Source of the DNA: Chitinophagaceae bacterium
GTDB taxonomy: Bacteria > Bacteroidota > Bacteroidia > Chitinophagales > Chitinophagaceae
Direction: 5' to 3'
Assembly (NCBI GenBank): GCA_021151685.1
Contig: JAGKWS010000063.1
Coordinates: 1-37,258 of the forward strand
Length of the DNA: 37,258 nucleotides
The notes beneath the pieces were generated by a model. The model was not told the DNA's origin. It saw nothing but the letters and a program-made list of their open reading frames with translations, and did no database searches. Made by a program: the position numbers and the translations under genes. How positions within the stretch are numbered: the first letter of the stretch is position 1; each line of letters starts with the position of its first letter. This document shows positions 7,172-16,311 of the stretch, piece by piece.

Positions 7172-8017
7172 TCAATTTCCGGACGCTCGTAAATGTTCGT
7201 AGAGCGTAACGGTTTCTTTAGCTTCTTTTACATCATGTACTCTCAGTATGGCGGCTCCGTTTTGCAGGGCCACCATATTGAGGGCCGTGGTACCATTCAG
7301 TGCCTCTGCCGGGCTTATGTGCAGTGGCTTGCACACCATAGATTTGCGCGATAGCCCCGCCAGTACCGGTACCCCCAGTGTCTGAAATAAATTGAGATTT
7401 TTTAACAACTCAAAATTGTGTGGCACGGTTTTGCCAAAACCAAAGCCGGGGTCAACAATTATATCATGAATGCCTTCATTCCGGCATCGCTTCAAGGCAT
7501 CGGCAAGGTATTGCAACACTTCGGCAATTACATGTTCGTATTGCGGGTTTAGCTGCATAGTGGCAGGCGTTCCCTGTATGTGCATTAGTATATATGGTGC
7601 TTTCATGGTGGCAACAGTGGGCAGCATTTGCTTGTCAAATTGGCCACCACTTATGTCATTAATAATATCAGCCCCTTCTTCAAATGTTCTATGGGCTACT
7701 ATGCTGTTATAGGTGTCTACAGACAACCAAACGTCCGGATACGCATTGCGAATAGCCCGTACAATTGGTAATACCCTCGGCAGCTCATCTTCCGGTGGCA
7801 TCAGTGGCTGGCCGGGGCGGGTGCTGGCCCCGCCTATATCCAGTATGGTAGCACCATCGGCTATCATTTTACCAGCCAGTTGCACCATGCCATCTACTGT
7901 GTTATGGCTACCCTTGGTATAAAAACTGTCGGGCGTGGCATTAAGTATACCCATAACCAATGGTGTGTGCCACGCAAGGGTGCGCCCCTTGCTGCTGATG
8001 CTGTATGTCTGATGCAT
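7172..8017 (-). CDS. folP: Dihydropteroate synthase
   Basis: This 281-residue TIM-barrel enzyme condenses p-aminobenzoate with 6-hydroxymethyl-dihydropterin pyrophosphate in folate synthesis and is the sulfonamide target. Family motifs occur in order: GILNATPDSF (pyrophosphate loop 1), DIGGASTRPG (loop 2), SVDTYNS, INDISGG, MHIQGTP, DPGFGFGK, LAGLSRKS, NGTTALNMVALQNGA and C-terminal LRVHDV. All substrate-binding residues normally conserved appear intact. The ATG at 8017 lies 21 bases after an exact TAGTTTTG -7 element on the same strand. It is a single gene convergent with pepT. Confidence 0.96.
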   Translation of the reverse strand: MHQTYSISSKGRTLAWHTPLVMGILNATPDSFYTKGSHNTVDGMVQLAGKMIADGATILDIGGASTRPGQPLMPPEDELPRVLPIVRAIRNAYPDVWLSVDTYNSIVAHRTFEEGADIINDISGGQFDKQMLPTVATMKAPYILMHIQGTPATMQLNPQYEHVIAEVLQYLADALKRCRNEGIHDIIVDPGFGFGKTVPHNFELLKNLNLFQTLGVPVLAGLSRKSMVCKPLHISPAEALNGTTALNMVALQNGAAILRVHDVKEAKETVTLYEHLRASGN

Positions 8018-8037
8018 ATAACGGTGCTGAAACTGGT

Positions 8038-8045
8038 CAAAACTA
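8038..8045 (-). promoter_or_regulatory. -7 element TAGTTTTG for folP
   Basis: An exact TAnnTTTG match on the minus strand 21 bases upstream of the folP ATG. No clear -33 TTTG is found at the expected spacing. Confidence 0.5.
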
Positions 8046-8194
8046 TGCGTCGGTATTGTAAATATTTGTTAATGACTTGCTATGAATGTAGGAACATGCA
8101 ACTTGAGTGGGCAATCTATCATTTAGTAAGCATAAACAATTAATGATAAAGGTATAAATCACTAATTTCACGCCACAATACACAACAAACAGCT

Positions 8195-9304
8195 ATGAAG
8201 TTTATTATCACAATTCTGAGGGTTGCCGTAGGTCTGCTTTTCATTTTTTCGGGTGTTGTAAAGGCCAACGACCCGCTGGGGCTTACTTACAAAATGAATG
8301 AATTTTTTGAAGTGTGGGACATGGCCTTCATGATCAAGTATACACTTCCCATGTCTGTCCTGATGATTGCTTTTGAAATCATATCGGGTGTGGCCATGAT
8401 TGTGGGCAATGTGTTCCGTTTGTACGTAACACTGTTACTGTTGCTCAATATCTTTTTCACTTTCCTTACCTGGTATGCCCTCACATCGGGCAAGATAAAG
8501 GAGTGCGGCTGCTTTGGCGACTGTATCAAAATATCTAACACAGCTACCTTCTACAAAGATGTGGTATTGACAGTCATTGTACTGTTTCTCTTCATATTCA
8601 GGTATCGTGTGTTCCCATTGTTCAACAAGGCCGCCATCAATGCTATCGTAGTAGGTCTTGCAGCAGTGTTTGCATTTGGTTTCCAGTGGTGGACGCTGAA
8701 CCACCTGCCTGTAGAAGATTGCCTGCCCTACAAAGTGGGTAACAACATATCTGAAAAAATGAAGCCCGGCCCCGATTACAAACCAGCCGAGTTCACCACC
8801 ACCTTCATTTATGAAAAAAATGGTGTGAAACAGGAATTTACTATGGAGAACTATCCGTGGAAAGACCCAAGCTGGAAGTTTGTAAGCAAAAATCAAACAG
8901 AGATTTCGCCCGCATCAGGTGAGCCCGAAATTCATGATTTCAGTTTGATAGATGCCGATAATAATGATGTGACCGAAGACATTTTGTCGGTAGAAGGTGG
9001 TGTGTATCTATGGTTCCTCAGAGAGCCGGAGAAGGCCAATGTGAAGAAGATAGATGAGCTGAAAGCACTGATAGCCAAGGCGCAGGAGGCTAAAATTCCG
9101 TTCTACATGGTCAGTTCTGTTAGTCGCGATATAGCAGAAACCTATCAGGAAGCGTGGGGCTTGAAGCATGTGCCAGTGCTTACGCTCGATGGTACTGCCA
9201 GCAAAACAGCAGTACGCACCAACCCGGGTCTCATGCTGCTGCGCAAGGGTACTGTGGTTAAAAAATGGGGCTTCCTCGATTATCCGAAAGACCTTGTGTT
9301 ATAG
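8195..9304 (+). CDS. BT_3928-type DoxX/MauE family membrane protein
   Basis: The 369-residue protein has an N-terminal DoxX/MauE four-helix membrane domain (about residues 1-140). Typical opening residues are ILRVAVGLLFIFSGVVKANDP, and a Cys-rich CGCFGDC follows the third helix. A fifth helix occurs at about 150-170, followed by a soluble C-terminal part of about 190 residues that may be thioredoxin-like in fold (YLWFLREPEK, IPFYMVSSVS, NPGLMLLRKGTVVKKWG) but without a CxxC. The DoxX half plus the truncated-thioredoxin tail is the arrangement of the Bacteroidota BT_3928 family. A redox or quinone-linked role at the inner membrane is inference; MauE-like proteins help disulfide formation. A strong terminator follows. 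Confidence 0.82.
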   Translation: MKFIITILRVAVGLLFIFSGVVKANDPLGLTYKMNEFFEVWDMAFMIKYTLPMSVLMIAFEIISGVAMIVGNVFRLYVTLLLLLNIFFTFLTWYALTSGKIKECGCFGDCIKISNTATFYKDVVLTVIVLFLFIFRYRVFPLFNKAAINAIVVGLAAVFAFGFQWWTLNHLPVEDCLPYKVGNNISEKMKPGPDYKPAEFTTTFIYEKNGVKQEFTMENYPWKDPSWKFVSKNQTEISPASGEPEIHDFSLIDADNNDVTEDILSVEGGVYLWFLREPEKANVKKIDELKALIAKAQEAKIPFYMVSSVSRDIAETYQEAWGLKHVPVLTLDGTASKTAVRTNPGLMLLRKGTVVKKWGFLDYPKDLVL

Positions 9305-9330
9305 GCAGCAATACATACCGATTCTTTTGT

Positions 9331-9363
9331 TTATGGCCCTCCCTGAGAGGGCCATAAATTTTT
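9331..9363 (+). terminator. Rho-independent terminator after the DoxX gene
   Basis: An 11-bp perfect stem TTATGGCCCTC / GAGGGCCATAA with a CCTGA loop is followed by ATTTTT. It lies 26 bases after the stop codon. Confidence 0.9.
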
Positions 9364-9406
9364 GCTGAAGCATGACAACTTAACAAAGTATTGCAAATCT
9401 GTCAAT

Positions 9407-9414
9407 TAGCTTTG
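9407..9414 (+). promoter_or_regulatory. -7 element TAGCTTTG
   Basis: An exact TAnnTTTG match 9 bases before the ATG at 9424, with no -33 at normal spacing. If it is used, the transcript has a very short or no leader. Confidence 0.4.
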
Positions 9415-9423
9415 CAATACGTT

Positions 9424-9807
9424 ATGCGCAGACTGTTGGTTTGGCTGGTATTGTTGATGCATGTAAACACCTACATGTTCTTCCCCATGATAGATGAGGA
9501 AGATGTGTATGAATGCAATGGCAAGCAGCGCGACGATATCAACAGTGTGATAGAATTCGTCAATCAGATTCTTTTGGGCCATCGCGACAGCACGCCCGAA
9601 GACGAAGATGACGATCAGGCGCATTTCTACCATATCAAATCGGCCCACTACTATGCTACACCCTATGCAGCATACCCTCCGCAAGTAGCTATGGGCCAGT
9701 TCTCTTTTTATGCTGCAAAGCTGTATCACGTACCGGCCGATCAACGCTTGCTGGACGTTTTTTACGATATAGTAGCCCCTCCTCCCAAATCGCTTACTGT
9801 TTGCTAA
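9424..9807 (+). CDS. Small exported acidic protein at the head of the metal-efflux locus
   Basis: A 127-residue protein whose start I place at the ATG at 9424 (MRRLLVWLVLL), giving a good signal peptide; the in-frame ATG 33 bases upstream lies before the promoter-like element. The mature part has an acidic block TPEDEDDDQAHFYH, further His and Tyr residues (IKSAHYYATPY) and a C-terminal stretch DQRLLDVFYDIVAPPP. I recall similar short proteins preceding CzcCBA operons in other Bacteroidota, but no named domain. The acid/His cluster would suit binding of divalent metal ions in the periplasm; this is inference from composition and position. Confidence 0.72.
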   Translation: MRRLLVWLVLLMHVNTYMFFPMIDEEDVYECNGKQRDDINSVIEFVNQILLGHRDSTPEDEDDDQAHFYHIKSAHYYATPYAAYPPQVAMGQFSFYAAKLYHVPADQRLLDVFYDIVAPPPKSLTVC

Positions 9808-9811
9808 GACA

Positions 9812-9827
9812 CAGATGCATGCATCTG
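9812..9827. repeat. 16-bp perfect palindrome before the efflux genes
   Basis: CAGATGCATGCATCTG is a perfect palindrome, followed 2 bases later by a second inverted repeat GTTGT-GA-ACAAC (9830-9841). Both lie between the small exported protein and the TolC-type gene, so they could be an operator pair or a processing hairpin. Confidence 0.45.
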
Positions 9828-9900
9828 CTGTTGTGAACAACCATGCCCGTAGCGGTATGTGTTACATCATTTACGTTTCACCAAACAGTAAGAATTTTTT

Positions 9901-11163
9901 ATGAAATTCATTATTCGTGTCGTTGGCATACTGATGCTGACGCTGGTATATGCCTCCGTGGCCTATACCCAGGATACGCTGCGGCTTACCATGAACGAGG
10001 CCGACCAGATATTCCTGAAAAATAATTTGGAATTATTAGCTGGCCAGTTGAATGTATCGGCACAAAAGGCAGCAGAAGTACAGGCTAAACTATATCCCAA
10101 TCCCGTAATATCGGGCGAACTGAATGCATGGGATCCGCAAAACCAAAAGTGGCTTCATGCCGGGGCTACTGGCCAAAAAGTACTATCGGCCGAACAACTG
10201 ATAGTAATGGGTGGCAAACGCCGCAACGAAATAGAGCTGGCCAGAAAGAACACCACTGTGGCATCGCTGGAGCTGGAAGATTTGCTGCGGTCGCTTACAC
10301 AGCAGTTACACACCAGTCTTTATTCTGTGTATTTCGACAACCGTACATTGCACAAGTTCGATGCACAACTGCAACTGCTCGATACCATTATAGCCGGGTA
10401 CGAGGTGCAGGCCGCCAAGGGCAATATTGCCGCCCGTGAGGTGGTACGCCTCAAGTCGGTATACCTGAACCTGAACAATGACAAGACATCGTTGCTGCGC
10501 GACTTGATTGCCGAACAGGAAAAACTGAAGCAATTGTTGCGTACCAATGCAACAGTAGTATTACGTTTTGATGCAGATAGTCTTACCTCGTTCAGTCGTT
10601 TGCCGGGGCGCGACTCTTTGATAGAAGCCGCATTGGCCAACCGGCCCGATCGCAAGATTGCCGGCATGAGTGCCGATATTGCTGCTTTGAACATCAAGTA
10701 CCAGAAAAGCCTTGCCGTGCCAGACCTTACATTGGGTGGTGCCTACGACCAGGCGGGTGGTGCCTTCGCCAATCAGATAAACCTGACACTGAGTATGGGG
10801 TTGCCCTTGTGGCACCGCAACCAGGGCAATATTCGAATGGCCCGTGTACAGGCCGATAAAGCCACTGTTTTGCAAGACATCAGTAAAAATGCTGTTACTG
10901 CCGAGGTGGCCAGTGCCTACGACAACATGCAGCGTAGCCTTACAGAGTACCAGCAGTCGCAGCATATGTACAATTCCGATTTTCGGGAGGTACTTAACGG
11001 TATTACCGACAACTTTCTGAAAAGGAACATATCTATTGTAGAGTTTGTAGACTTTTTCGAGTCTTATAACGAGAGTATTGCAGCCCTCAACCGCATACGC
11101 AAACAACTGGCGTTGTGTGCCGAAGAGGTAAACTACGCTACCGCAGCACGCATATATCCGTAA
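9901..11163 (+). CDS. TolC/CzcC-family outer-membrane efflux subunit
   Basis: This 420-residue protein has a signal peptide (MKFIIRVVGILMLTL...AYTQ) and two repeated outer-membrane-efflux-protein halves of long alpha-helix with short beta segments. YPNPVISGELNAWDP, then QLIVMGGKRRNEIELA in the first half and IKYQKSLAVPDLTLGGAYDQ and GLPLWHRNQGNI in the second are typical of the CzcC/CusC branch. It would form the outer-membrane channel of a tripartite heavy-metal exporter with the next two genes. A weak -7-like TACGTTTC lies at 9872-9879. The adaptor gene follows after 59 bases. Confidence 0.92.
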   Translation: MKFIIRVVGILMLTLVYASVAYTQDTLRLTMNEADQIFLKNNLELLAGQLNVSAQKAAEVQAKLYPNPVISGELNAWDPQNQKWLHAGATGQKVLSAEQLIVMGGKRRNEIELARKNTTVASLELEDLLRSLTQQLHTSLYSVYFDNRTLHKFDAQLQLLDTIIAGYEVQAAKGNIAAREVVRLKSVYLNLNNDKTSLLRDLIAEQEKLKQLLRTNATVVLRFDADSLTSFSRLPGRDSLIEAALANRPDRKIAGMSADIAALNIKYQKSLAVPDLTLGGAYDQAGGAFANQINLTLSMGLPLWHRNQGNIRMARVQADKATVLQDISKNAVTAEVASAYDNMQRSLTEYQQSQHMYNSDFREVLNGITDNFLKRNISIVEFVDFFESYNESIAALNRIRKQLALCAEEVNYATAARIYP

Positions 11164-11222
11164 GTAGCCTTCATGGTACATGCGGTTCTTCACCAAATTA
11201 TCTGATAAATAAAATAATACTG

Positions 11223-12308
11223 ATGTATAAGCAATTCATAATGGCCATAGTGGCCGTAACAATAATGGGCTCTATGGCATGCAAACCGCATGTGGTGGCC
11301 GAAAAACAAGCTCCATTTCAACTGTCTGACACCATGCTGGCACATACGCTGTTTGCCAAAGCCACGATGGGGCAGGTAACCAGCGCACTAAAGGTATATG
11401 GCAAAATAGCTGCCGACAATAGTCGTCAGGCGCAGGTTTTTCCGCTGGTAGGCGGTACTGTATCGCAAGTGTCGGCCGATCTTGGCGACTATGTACATCA
11501 GGGGCAGGTGCTGGCTGTAATACGCAGCAGCGAAATAGCCGACTACGAAAAGCAGCGGCTGGATGCCATTAATGATGTAGCCATTGCCGAGAAAAACCTA
11601 CAGGTGGCACAAGATATGTATGCCGGAAAGCTGACATCGGAGCGCGATAAAATGCTGGCCGAAAAAGAACTGGATAAGGCAAAAGCATCGTTGCAACGCA
11701 TCAATGAGGTGTTCAGGATATACAGCATAGGTAAGAATGCCACTTACAATGTGGTGGCACCCATCAGTGGCTTTATCATAGACCGCAACATTACGCAGAA
11801 CATGCAATTAAGGTCTGATAAGGGCGAAAGCATGTTCTCTATAGCCCAGATAGACGAAGTGTGGGTAATGGCCAATGTGAATGAGTCCGACATTAGTCGT
11901 ATCAGCGAGGGTATGGAGGCCGAAGTACGCACCATCAGCTATCCCGACAAAGTTTTTCATGGTCGGGTAGACCGCATCATCAATGTGCTGGACGATAATA
12001 CCAAGTCTATGAAGGTGCGCATTACCATACCCAATAAGGAGATGCTGCTAAAGCCCGAGATGAGTGCCACCGTATCGTTGAAAATAAAGGAAGACAAAGA
12101 AATGATTGCAGTGCCAGCCTCTGCAATCATATTCGACAAGAGCCGTAACTGGGTGATGGTATACAAAGACCGCGAGCATATAGATACACGCCCGGTAGAG
12201 GTGTGTAGCCAATATGGCGATACTGCGTGGGTACGCAGTGGCATAGAGCCCGGCGAAACCGTGATTACGAAAAACCAATTGCTGATTTATGATGCGCTAA
12301 ACGACTAA
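11223..12308 (+). CDS. RND efflux periplasmic adaptor (membrane fusion) lipoprotein
   Basis: A 361-residue HlyD/CzcB-type adaptor. I place the start at the ATG at 11223, which gives a lipoprotein signal (IMGSMAC, lipid-bearing Cys at about residue 19); a longer frame overlapping the TolC gene lacks such a signal. Domains follow in the usual order: beta-barrel and lipoyl segment (GGTVSQVSADLGDYVHQGQV), alpha-helical hairpin (about residues 105-165), returning lipoyl strand (YNVVAPISGFI), beta-barrel (VWVMANVNESDI) and membrane-proximal domain (ETVITKNQLLI). It joins the TolC channel to the RND pump. It ends 14 bases before the pump gene. Confidence 0.93.
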   Translation: MYKQFIMAIVAVTIMGSMACKPHVVAEKQAPFQLSDTMLAHTLFAKATMGQVTSALKVYGKIAADNSRQAQVFPLVGGTVSQVSADLGDYVHQGQVLAVIRSSEIADYEKQRLDAINDVAIAEKNLQVAQDMYAGKLTSERDKMLAEKELDKAKASLQRINEVFRIYSIGKNATYNVVAPISGFIIDRNITQNMQLRSDKGESMFSIAQIDEVWVMANVNESDISRISEGMEAEVRTISYPDKVFHGRVDRIINVLDDNTKSMKVRITIPNKEMLLKPEMSATVSLKIKEDKEMIAVPASAIIFDKSRNWVMVYKDREHIDTRPVEVCSQYGDTAWVRSGIEPGETVITKNQLLIYDALND

Positions 12309-12322
12309 ACCCTCACACGTAT

Positions 12323-15300
12323 ATGAACAAGCTCATCAGATCAGTGATATCATTCTCACTGAAAAATCGATTTTTTACGTTTTTCTGGGTCATACTATTG
12401 GTAATAGCAGGGGCATTCAGTTATGTAAACATACCATTGGAGGCATTCCCGGATGTGACCAATACGCAAATAATAATAGTTACCGAATGGAATGGCCGCA
12501 GTGCCGAAGAGGTAGAACGTTTTGTAACCACCCCCATAGAAATATCTATGAATGCGGTGCAGCGCAAAACCAATGTACGCTCTGTAACCATGTTTGGCCT
12601 GTCGGTTATCAAAATAATCTTTGAAGATGATGTGGATGATTTCTTTGCCCGTCAGCAGGTCAATAATCAGTTGCGAAATGTATCGCTGCCAGACGATGTG
12701 CGGCCCGATGTGCAGCCACCTTATGGCCCCACAGGCGAGATTTTCAGGTATACACTGGAGAGCAAAAACCGCGATACGCGCGACTTGCTTACCTTGCAAA
12801 ATTGGGTGATAGACCGCCAGCTGCGTGCTGTGCCGGGTATAGCAGATGTTGTGGCCTTTGGTGGGCAGGAGAAGATATATGAAGTAAGTGTAGACCCCGC
12901 CCGGTTGCAGAAATACGATCTGACACCAGCCGAAGTATATGCTGCCGTATCGGCCAGCAACCTGAATGTAGGGGGCGATGTGATAGAAAAAAATGGACAG
13001 GCATATGTGGTGCGGGGTATAGGCTTGCTCAATAGTATAGACGATATCCGCAATACCATCATCCGCAACTATAATGGCAACCCGGTACTGGTGAGTAATG
13101 TAGCTACTGTAAGCGAGGGTAGTGCACCCCGTGTAGGGCAGGCCGGACTGGGCCACAAAGACGATGTGGTAGAAGGGGTAGTGGTAATGCGTAAGGGCGA
13201 GAACCCCAGCGAGGTGCTGGCCCGCCTGAAGGAAAAGGTAGAAGAGTTGAATACCCGCACCTTGCCAAAAGATGTGAAAATGGTAACCTTCTACGACCGC
13301 GACAATCTGATACATTTCTGTACCAAAACGGTGATACACAACCTGATAGAGGGCATATTGCTGGTTACGGTTATTGTATTTGTATTCATGGCCGACTGGC
13401 GCACTACAGTCATTGTTTCTGTCATCATTCCGCTGGCGTTGTTGTTTGCTTTCTTTTGCCTCAAACTCAAGGGTATGAGTGTCAATCTGCTATCGTTGGG
13501 GGCCGTCGATTTTGGTATCATTATAGATGGTGCTGTAGTAATGGTAGAGGGGCTTTTTGTGGCCTTAGACCATCTGGCGCACAAAAACGGCATGGAGAAG
13601 TTCAATAAGCTATCTAAAGCTGGTTTGATAAAAAAAGCCGGTACCGATATGGGGAAGGCTGTGTTTTTCTCCAAGCTCATTATCATTACCGCATTGCTTC
13701 CCATTTTCTCGTTTCAAAAGGTAGAGGGCAAAATGTTTGCACCACTGGCATGGACATTGGGTTTTGCCTTGTTGGGGGCACTTATCTTCACGCTTACGCT
13801 GGTGCCCTTGTTATGCTCATTGCTGCTGCGCAAAAACGTTACCGAAAAGAATAACCGTTTTGTGCTGTTTATCAATCGTGCAGTAGAGCGCGGCTTTAGC
13901 TATACGTTTGCACACAAGAAGTGGAGTATGGTTGCGGCAATAGGGTTGCTGGTAGCTACGCTGTTTTCGGCAAAATGGTTGGGAACAGAGTTTCTGCCCC
14001 CCCTTAACGAAGGTGCGCTTTGGGTCACAGCCGAGCTGCCTATGAGTTATTCGCAAAGTGAAAGCGCAAAGATGGCCAATACGCTGCGACAAAAACTGAT
14101 GCATTTTGAAGGCGTGAAGCAGGTGCTTTCTCAGGAAGGCCGCTCTAATGACGGTACCGACCCCAATGGATTCAATTTTGTACAGTTTCAGGTAGATCTG
14201 TTGCCCAAGGAAGAGTTGCATGGCCGCACTGTAGACCAGATAATTGATGCGATGGACAAGGAATTGTCTAAATATCAGGGTATTACTTTCAACTATTCGC
14301 AGCCTATTATAGACAATGTAGCCGAGGCCGCTGCGGGCATCAAGGCTGCCAACGCAGTAAAGATATACGGCGACGACCTGAATGTACTGGACGACATGGC
14401 CAACAAAGTAATAGCCCGCATCAAAGACGTGCCGGGAATCAAAGATGTAGGTATCATTCGCAACATAGGGCAGCCCGAAATAAGTGTGCTGCTCGATGAG
14501 GAAAAGATGGCTATATATGGCATAACAAAGGCCGATGCTCAAGCCGTTATAGAAATGGCCATAGGTGGCAAAACGGCTACACAGAAGTATGAAGGAGAGC
14601 GCAAATTCGATGTTCGGGTGCGTTACCTGAAAGACTACCGCAAAGATGAGCAGGATATTGGCAATCTGATGGTACCTACCATCAGGGGCGAGAAGGTGCC
14701 ACTCAGAGAAATTTCTACCATTACAAGTGCTACCGGACCAGCATTCATTTACCGCGACAATACCAAACGTTTCATAGGTGTCAAGTTTTCTATCCGCGAC
14801 CGCGATTTGGGTAGCACCATTGCCGATGCACAGGCAAGAGTAAATAAGGGCATTCATCTGCCCGAGGGCTACTCGCTGGGTTGGACGGGCGAATTCGAAA
14901 ATCAGGTGCGTGCATCTGCCCGGCTGGGGCAGGTGGTGCCTATCAGTCTTATCATGATTTTTGTATTGCTTTTCATCATGTTTGGCAATGTAAAAGATGC
15001 TGCATTGGTACTGGTCAATGTGCCATTTGCACTCATTGGTGGTATTCTGGCATTGCACCTTACGGGCATCAACTTTGGTATATCGGCGGGGGTGGGTTTC
15101 ATTGCCCTGTTCGGTATTTGTGTACAGAATGGGGTGATATTGATTTCGGAGTTCGGAAAGGGCTTGAAGCAAAAACTATCGCTGGCCGATGCTGTATTCA
15201 CTGCCGTTAGGGTGCGTACCCGCCCGGTGGTAATGACGGCACTGATGGCTATGTTGGGCCTGCTGCCTGCTGCTTTGTCCACCGGCATCGGGTCCGAGTC

Positions 15301-15412
15301 TCAGAAGCCACTGGCGGTGGTTATCATTGGTGGTTTGGTTACGGCTACCGTACTCACATTACTCATATTCCCGCTTATATATTGGTTCTTCAACCGGAAA
15401 CAACATGCGTAA
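12323..15412 (+). CDS. CzcA-type heavy-metal RND efflux pump
   Basis: This 1029-residue inner-membrane proton-driven transporter has the twelve-helix RND plan: TM1 at about residues 15-35, a large periplasmic loop, TM2-6 at about 340-500, a second loop and TM8-12 near the C-terminus. DFGIIIDGAVVMVEG at about 396-410 in TM4 is the heavy-metal-efflux signature. Its DFG...DGAVV form is that of divalent-cation (Co/Zn/Cd, CzcA-like) pumps rather than the Cu/Ag form. PLEAFPDVTN near residue 36 and the late GLLPAALSTGIGSESQKPLA are also typical. With the two preceding genes it forms a complete CzcCBA tripartite exporter. The exact metal cannot be read from the sequence. No terminator hairpin was found downstream. 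Confidence 0.95.
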   Translation: MNKLIRSVISFSLKNRFFTFFWVILLVIAGAFSYVNIPLEAFPDVTNTQIIIVTEWNGRSAEEVERFVTTPIEISMNAVQRKTNVRSVTMFGLSVIKIIFEDDVDDFFARQQVNNQLRNVSLPDDVRPDVQPPYGPTGEIFRYTLESKNRDTRDLLTLQNWVIDRQLRAVPGIADVVAFGGQEKIYEVSVDPARLQKYDLTPAEVYAAVSASNLNVGGDVIEKNGQAYVVRGIGLLNSIDDIRNTIIRNYNGNPVLVSNVATVSEGSAPRVGQAGLGHKDDVVEGVVVMRKGENPSEVLARLKEKVEELNTRTLPKDVKMVTFYDRDNLIHFCTKTVIHNLIEGILLVTVIVFVFMADWRTTVIVSVIIPLALLFAFFCLKLKGMSVNLLSLGAVDFGIIIDGAVVMVEGLFVALDHLAHKNGMEKFNKLSKAGLIKKAGTDMGKAVFFSKLIIITALLPIFSFQKVEGKMFAPLAWTLGFALLGALIFTLTLVPLLCSLLLRKNVTEKNNRFVLFINRAVERGFSYTFAHKKWSMVAAIGLLVATLFSAKWLGTEFLPPLNEGALWVTAELPMSYSQSESAKMANTLRQKLMHFEGVKQVLSQEGRSNDGTDPNGFNFVQFQVDLLPKEELHGRTVDQIIDAMDKELSKYQGITFNYSQPIIDNVAEAAAGIKAANAVKIYGDDLNVLDDMANKVIARIKDVPGIKDVGIIRNIGQPEISVLLDEEKMAIYGITKADAQAVIEMAIGGKTATQKYEGERKFDVRVRYLKDYRKDEQDIGNLMVPTIRGEKVPLREISTITSATGPAFIYRDNTKRFIGVKFSIRDRDLGSTIADAQARVNKGIHLPEGYSLGWTGEFENQVRASARLGQVVPISLIMIFVLLFIMFGNVKDAALVLVNVPFALIGGILALHLTGINFGISAGVGFIALFGICVQNGVILISEFGKGLKQKLSLADAVFTAVRVRTRPVVMTALMAMLGLLPAALSTGIGSESQKPLAVVIIGGLVTATVLTLLIFPLIYWFFNRKQHA

Positions 15413-15574
15413 ACCAGCGTGTTGAAAGTTTGTTTTTTGTGGATGACGGAGACAGCATTGGTGCCCTGCACCGTGCTGTTCTCTGTTTTAGGGTATTTGT
15501 ATGCATCCCGGGTTTCCACAGGTTGCTGTCAGGGGCTATGTTTTATATACGTGGCTACTACCAGTCACAATATA

Positions 15575-16147
15575 TCAGTCATGCGTACTACCTGATGTCA
15601 CAGGTAGTTGGCCACTTTCCTGCATCTGTTTCAGTTGGGCAAGGCTGGTAGCCATATCGCCACCTATGTATTTGTCAAAATCTACTATTAGTAGCGCAAA
15701 GTTTGCCGGAAAGTCGAAGTGTTTGTGAAACATCCATGTTACTATGCTCTGTCCGGCACTGTCGCGGGTGTTTATGGTACCATCGGCGCACATCTCGCCC
15801 GGCCGTGTTACGGTAAATGTATAGTGCAGGGTAGTGCCCTCTACGCCGGTATTTCCTATCACCCCCGATCCTGTTTTGCTATCGTCGCCTACCCACGTCA
15901 GTGTGCTGCCTGCAGCACCTTCTGTGCCTGCATGGGTAAATCTTACGCTACTGTCTGTGCCCAGCATGGCGCACCAGCGGCTCCATTGAGAGAGATTACC
16001 CACCGCTGCAAACACATTGGTCGATGGCGATTGTATCACTGCTGTGCGCCTAATGGTTATATCCTGTGGTTGAAACCATGCAATGGCAAGCAGCGTAATA
16101 CCGCCAATCAAAATGACCATAACAGCGGTTCTGAGGAATTTCGTCAT
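15575..16147 (-). CDS. SRPBCC (START-like) family protein with N-terminal membrane anchor
   Basis: A 190-residue protein with one transmembrane helix at residues 6-26 (TAVMVILIGGITLLAIAWF), then the polyketide-cyclase/SRPBCC pattern: ITIRRTAVIQSPSTNVFAAVGNLSQWSRWCAM, GSTLTWVGDDSKTGSGVI and a late long helix KYIGGDMATSLAQLKQM. SRPBCC domains form a hydrophobic ligand pocket; the ligand here is unknown. It faces the CzcA gene tail to tail across about 160 bases in which I see no feature, and is divergent from the glycosyltransferase gene. Confidence 0.85.
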   Translation of the reverse strand: MTKFLRTAVMVILIGGITLLAIAWFQPQDITIRRTAVIQSPSTNVFAAVGNLSQWSRWCAMLGTDSSVRFTHAGTEGAAGSTLTWVGDDSKTGSGVIGNTGVEGTTLHYTFTVTRPGEMCADGTINTRDSAGQSIVTWMFHKHFDFPANFALLIVDFDKYIGGDMATSLAQLKQMQESGQLPVTSGSTHD

Positions 16148-16311
16148 GTATTGAATGTAAAAATATAGTGCAATATTAGCACTTCACAGCAACTGCTGTA
16201 CATATCTACAGTAGTCTTGCACAATCTATTAGCCGCTTTTTCCGTTATTTGCAGGCCCGTAGGCGGTACTATTCTGTAGTGCGGGCCATAAACGGTTGGT
16301 TATAGGTGCTT

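Noticed and set aside
13817..15172. Long open frame (451 codons) antisense to the RND pump gene
   Set aside because: It is a mirror of the CzcA codons; its product is Tyr/His/Cys-rich with no domain pattern, and the plus-strand pump is unambiguous.
12323..15412. Assignment of the pump as a copper/silver exporter (CusA)
   Set aside because: The TM4 motif is DFG...DGAVVMVE, the divalent-cation form, and no Cus-type metal-binding domain was seen in the adaptor.
16306..16311. GTG start two codons upstream of the glycosyltransferase ATG
   Set aside because: The ATG at 16312 gives the standard GT2 opening KLSVIVVNYN directly, with no need for a rare start.
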